From an uncultured Eubacteriales bacterium (GTDB lineage Bacteria > Bacillota_A > Clostridia > Oscillospirales > Oscillospiraceae), in assembly GCA_949742895.1 (NCBI GenBank), contig CATJRT010000163.1:1-5301 (forward strand): a DNA stretch of 5,301 nucleotides. The letters are read 5' to 3'. Shown piece by piece: positions 4,986 through 5,301 of this stretch. Every line of letters starts with the position of its first letter. The stretch's first letter is position 1. Position numbers and translations under genes: made by a program. The notes beneath the pieces are model-generated. The model had not been told where the DNA came from and made no database searches. It worked only from the letters and a program-made list of their open reading frames with translations.

Positions 4986-5301
4986 TTATAGTTCGTTGAT
5001 GGTGTCCGTCACCGCCATGTTCCGTATCCGCTTGGCAGGGGTATGGATAGCGGCAAAGGTTGCCGAGGCGACAAACAGTACAACGACGAGCAGCCGGAAA
5101 ACCGGTATCGTCCATACGGCGTAAGCGAAGTGGTCTCGGATCAGGATGTTAAACAGGTTTTTTCCGATAGCCAGACCGCCGGTGCATCCGATCACCCCTC
5201 CGGCCAGGGCGTAGGTAACGGCCTCGGCGGCGATCATTTGGGTCACCTGGCGGCCATCCATCCCCACGGCCCGCATCGCCCCATACTGCTTGCTCCTGGC
5301 A
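4986..5301 (-). CDS. FtsX/MacB-type ABC transporter permease, C-terminal end only
   Basis: About 104 C-terminal residues are visible and the gene runs on past the right border. The Met at 5276 is internal, because the frame stays open upstream with ARSKQYGAMRAVGMDGRQV, the cytoplasmic coupling-helix region typical of FtsX permeases. Two membrane segments follow: AVTYALAGGVIGCTGGLAIG and VFRLLVVVLFVASATFAAI. The end PAKRI, then a tail DTINEL, fits the family. Such permeases work with an ATPase of the MacB/LolD type in peptide, lipid or antibiotic export; the substrate cannot be told from this fragment. It points the same way as the recombination operon but is separated from it by the promoter region, and I see no strong terminator directly after its stop. 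Confidence 0.88.
   Translation of the reverse strand, partial: ARSKQYGAMRAVGMDGRQVTQMIAAEAVTYALAGGVIGCTGGLAIGKNLFNILIRDHFAYAVWTIPVFRLLVVVLFVASATFAAIHTPAKRIRNMAVTDTINEL

Overview
The window looks like part of a mobile or plasmid/ICE-like recombination module from a GC-rich gut Firmicute, with the Oscillospiraceae/Clostridia as the best guess. The reasons are strong AGGAGG-type Shine-Dalgarno sites, GC-rich coding sequence beside an AT-rich regulatory gap, Firmicute-type intrinsic terminators, and a YqaJ recombination nuclease next to a RecD2-type helicase. The species assignment is inference only. All genes I can support lie on the minus strand, so the region reads from right to left.

Layout, in the direction of transcription. 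(1) At the right edge is the C-terminal end of an FtsX/MacB-type ABC transporter permease (stop at 4986), cut by the window border. (2) An AT-rich gap of about 500 bases (4470-4985) holds a good sigma-A promoter (-35 at 4856-4861, -10 at 4832-4837). Two copies of an 11-bp repeat lie exactly 30 bp apart on and just upstream of this promoter. Downstream is a series of hairpins that includes two convincing intrinsic terminators (4697-4736 and 4617-4666), both ahead of the next start codon. (3) Four tightly packed genes follow: a 382-aa DUF932-like protein (3321-4469), a 345-aa YqaJ-family nuclease (2270-3307), a 161-aa protein of the DUF4406/DUF7768 nucleoside-deoxyribosyltransferase-like fold (1773-2258), and the first 592 residues of a RecD2-type 5'-3' helicase (1-1776, cut at the left border).

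The four genes look like one translationally coupled operon. At two junctions the upstream stop codon is embedded in the next gene's Shine-Dalgarno sequence, and at the third the genes share an ATGA overlap. A YqaJ nuclease (RecE/lambda-exonuclease fold) usually works with a single-strand annealing protein. None of the recognisable kinds is present here, which makes the DUF932-like protein an interesting candidate partner, while RecD2 would supply helicase activity. The most unusual part of the window is the long, terminator-rich region between promoter and operon. It could be an attenuation/antitermination leader for the recombination operon, or it could encode a separate small structured RNA.

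Long open frames on the plus strand (for example 28-1494, 2246-3157, 3696-4694) are antisense shadows of the GC-rich genes and are not annotated.
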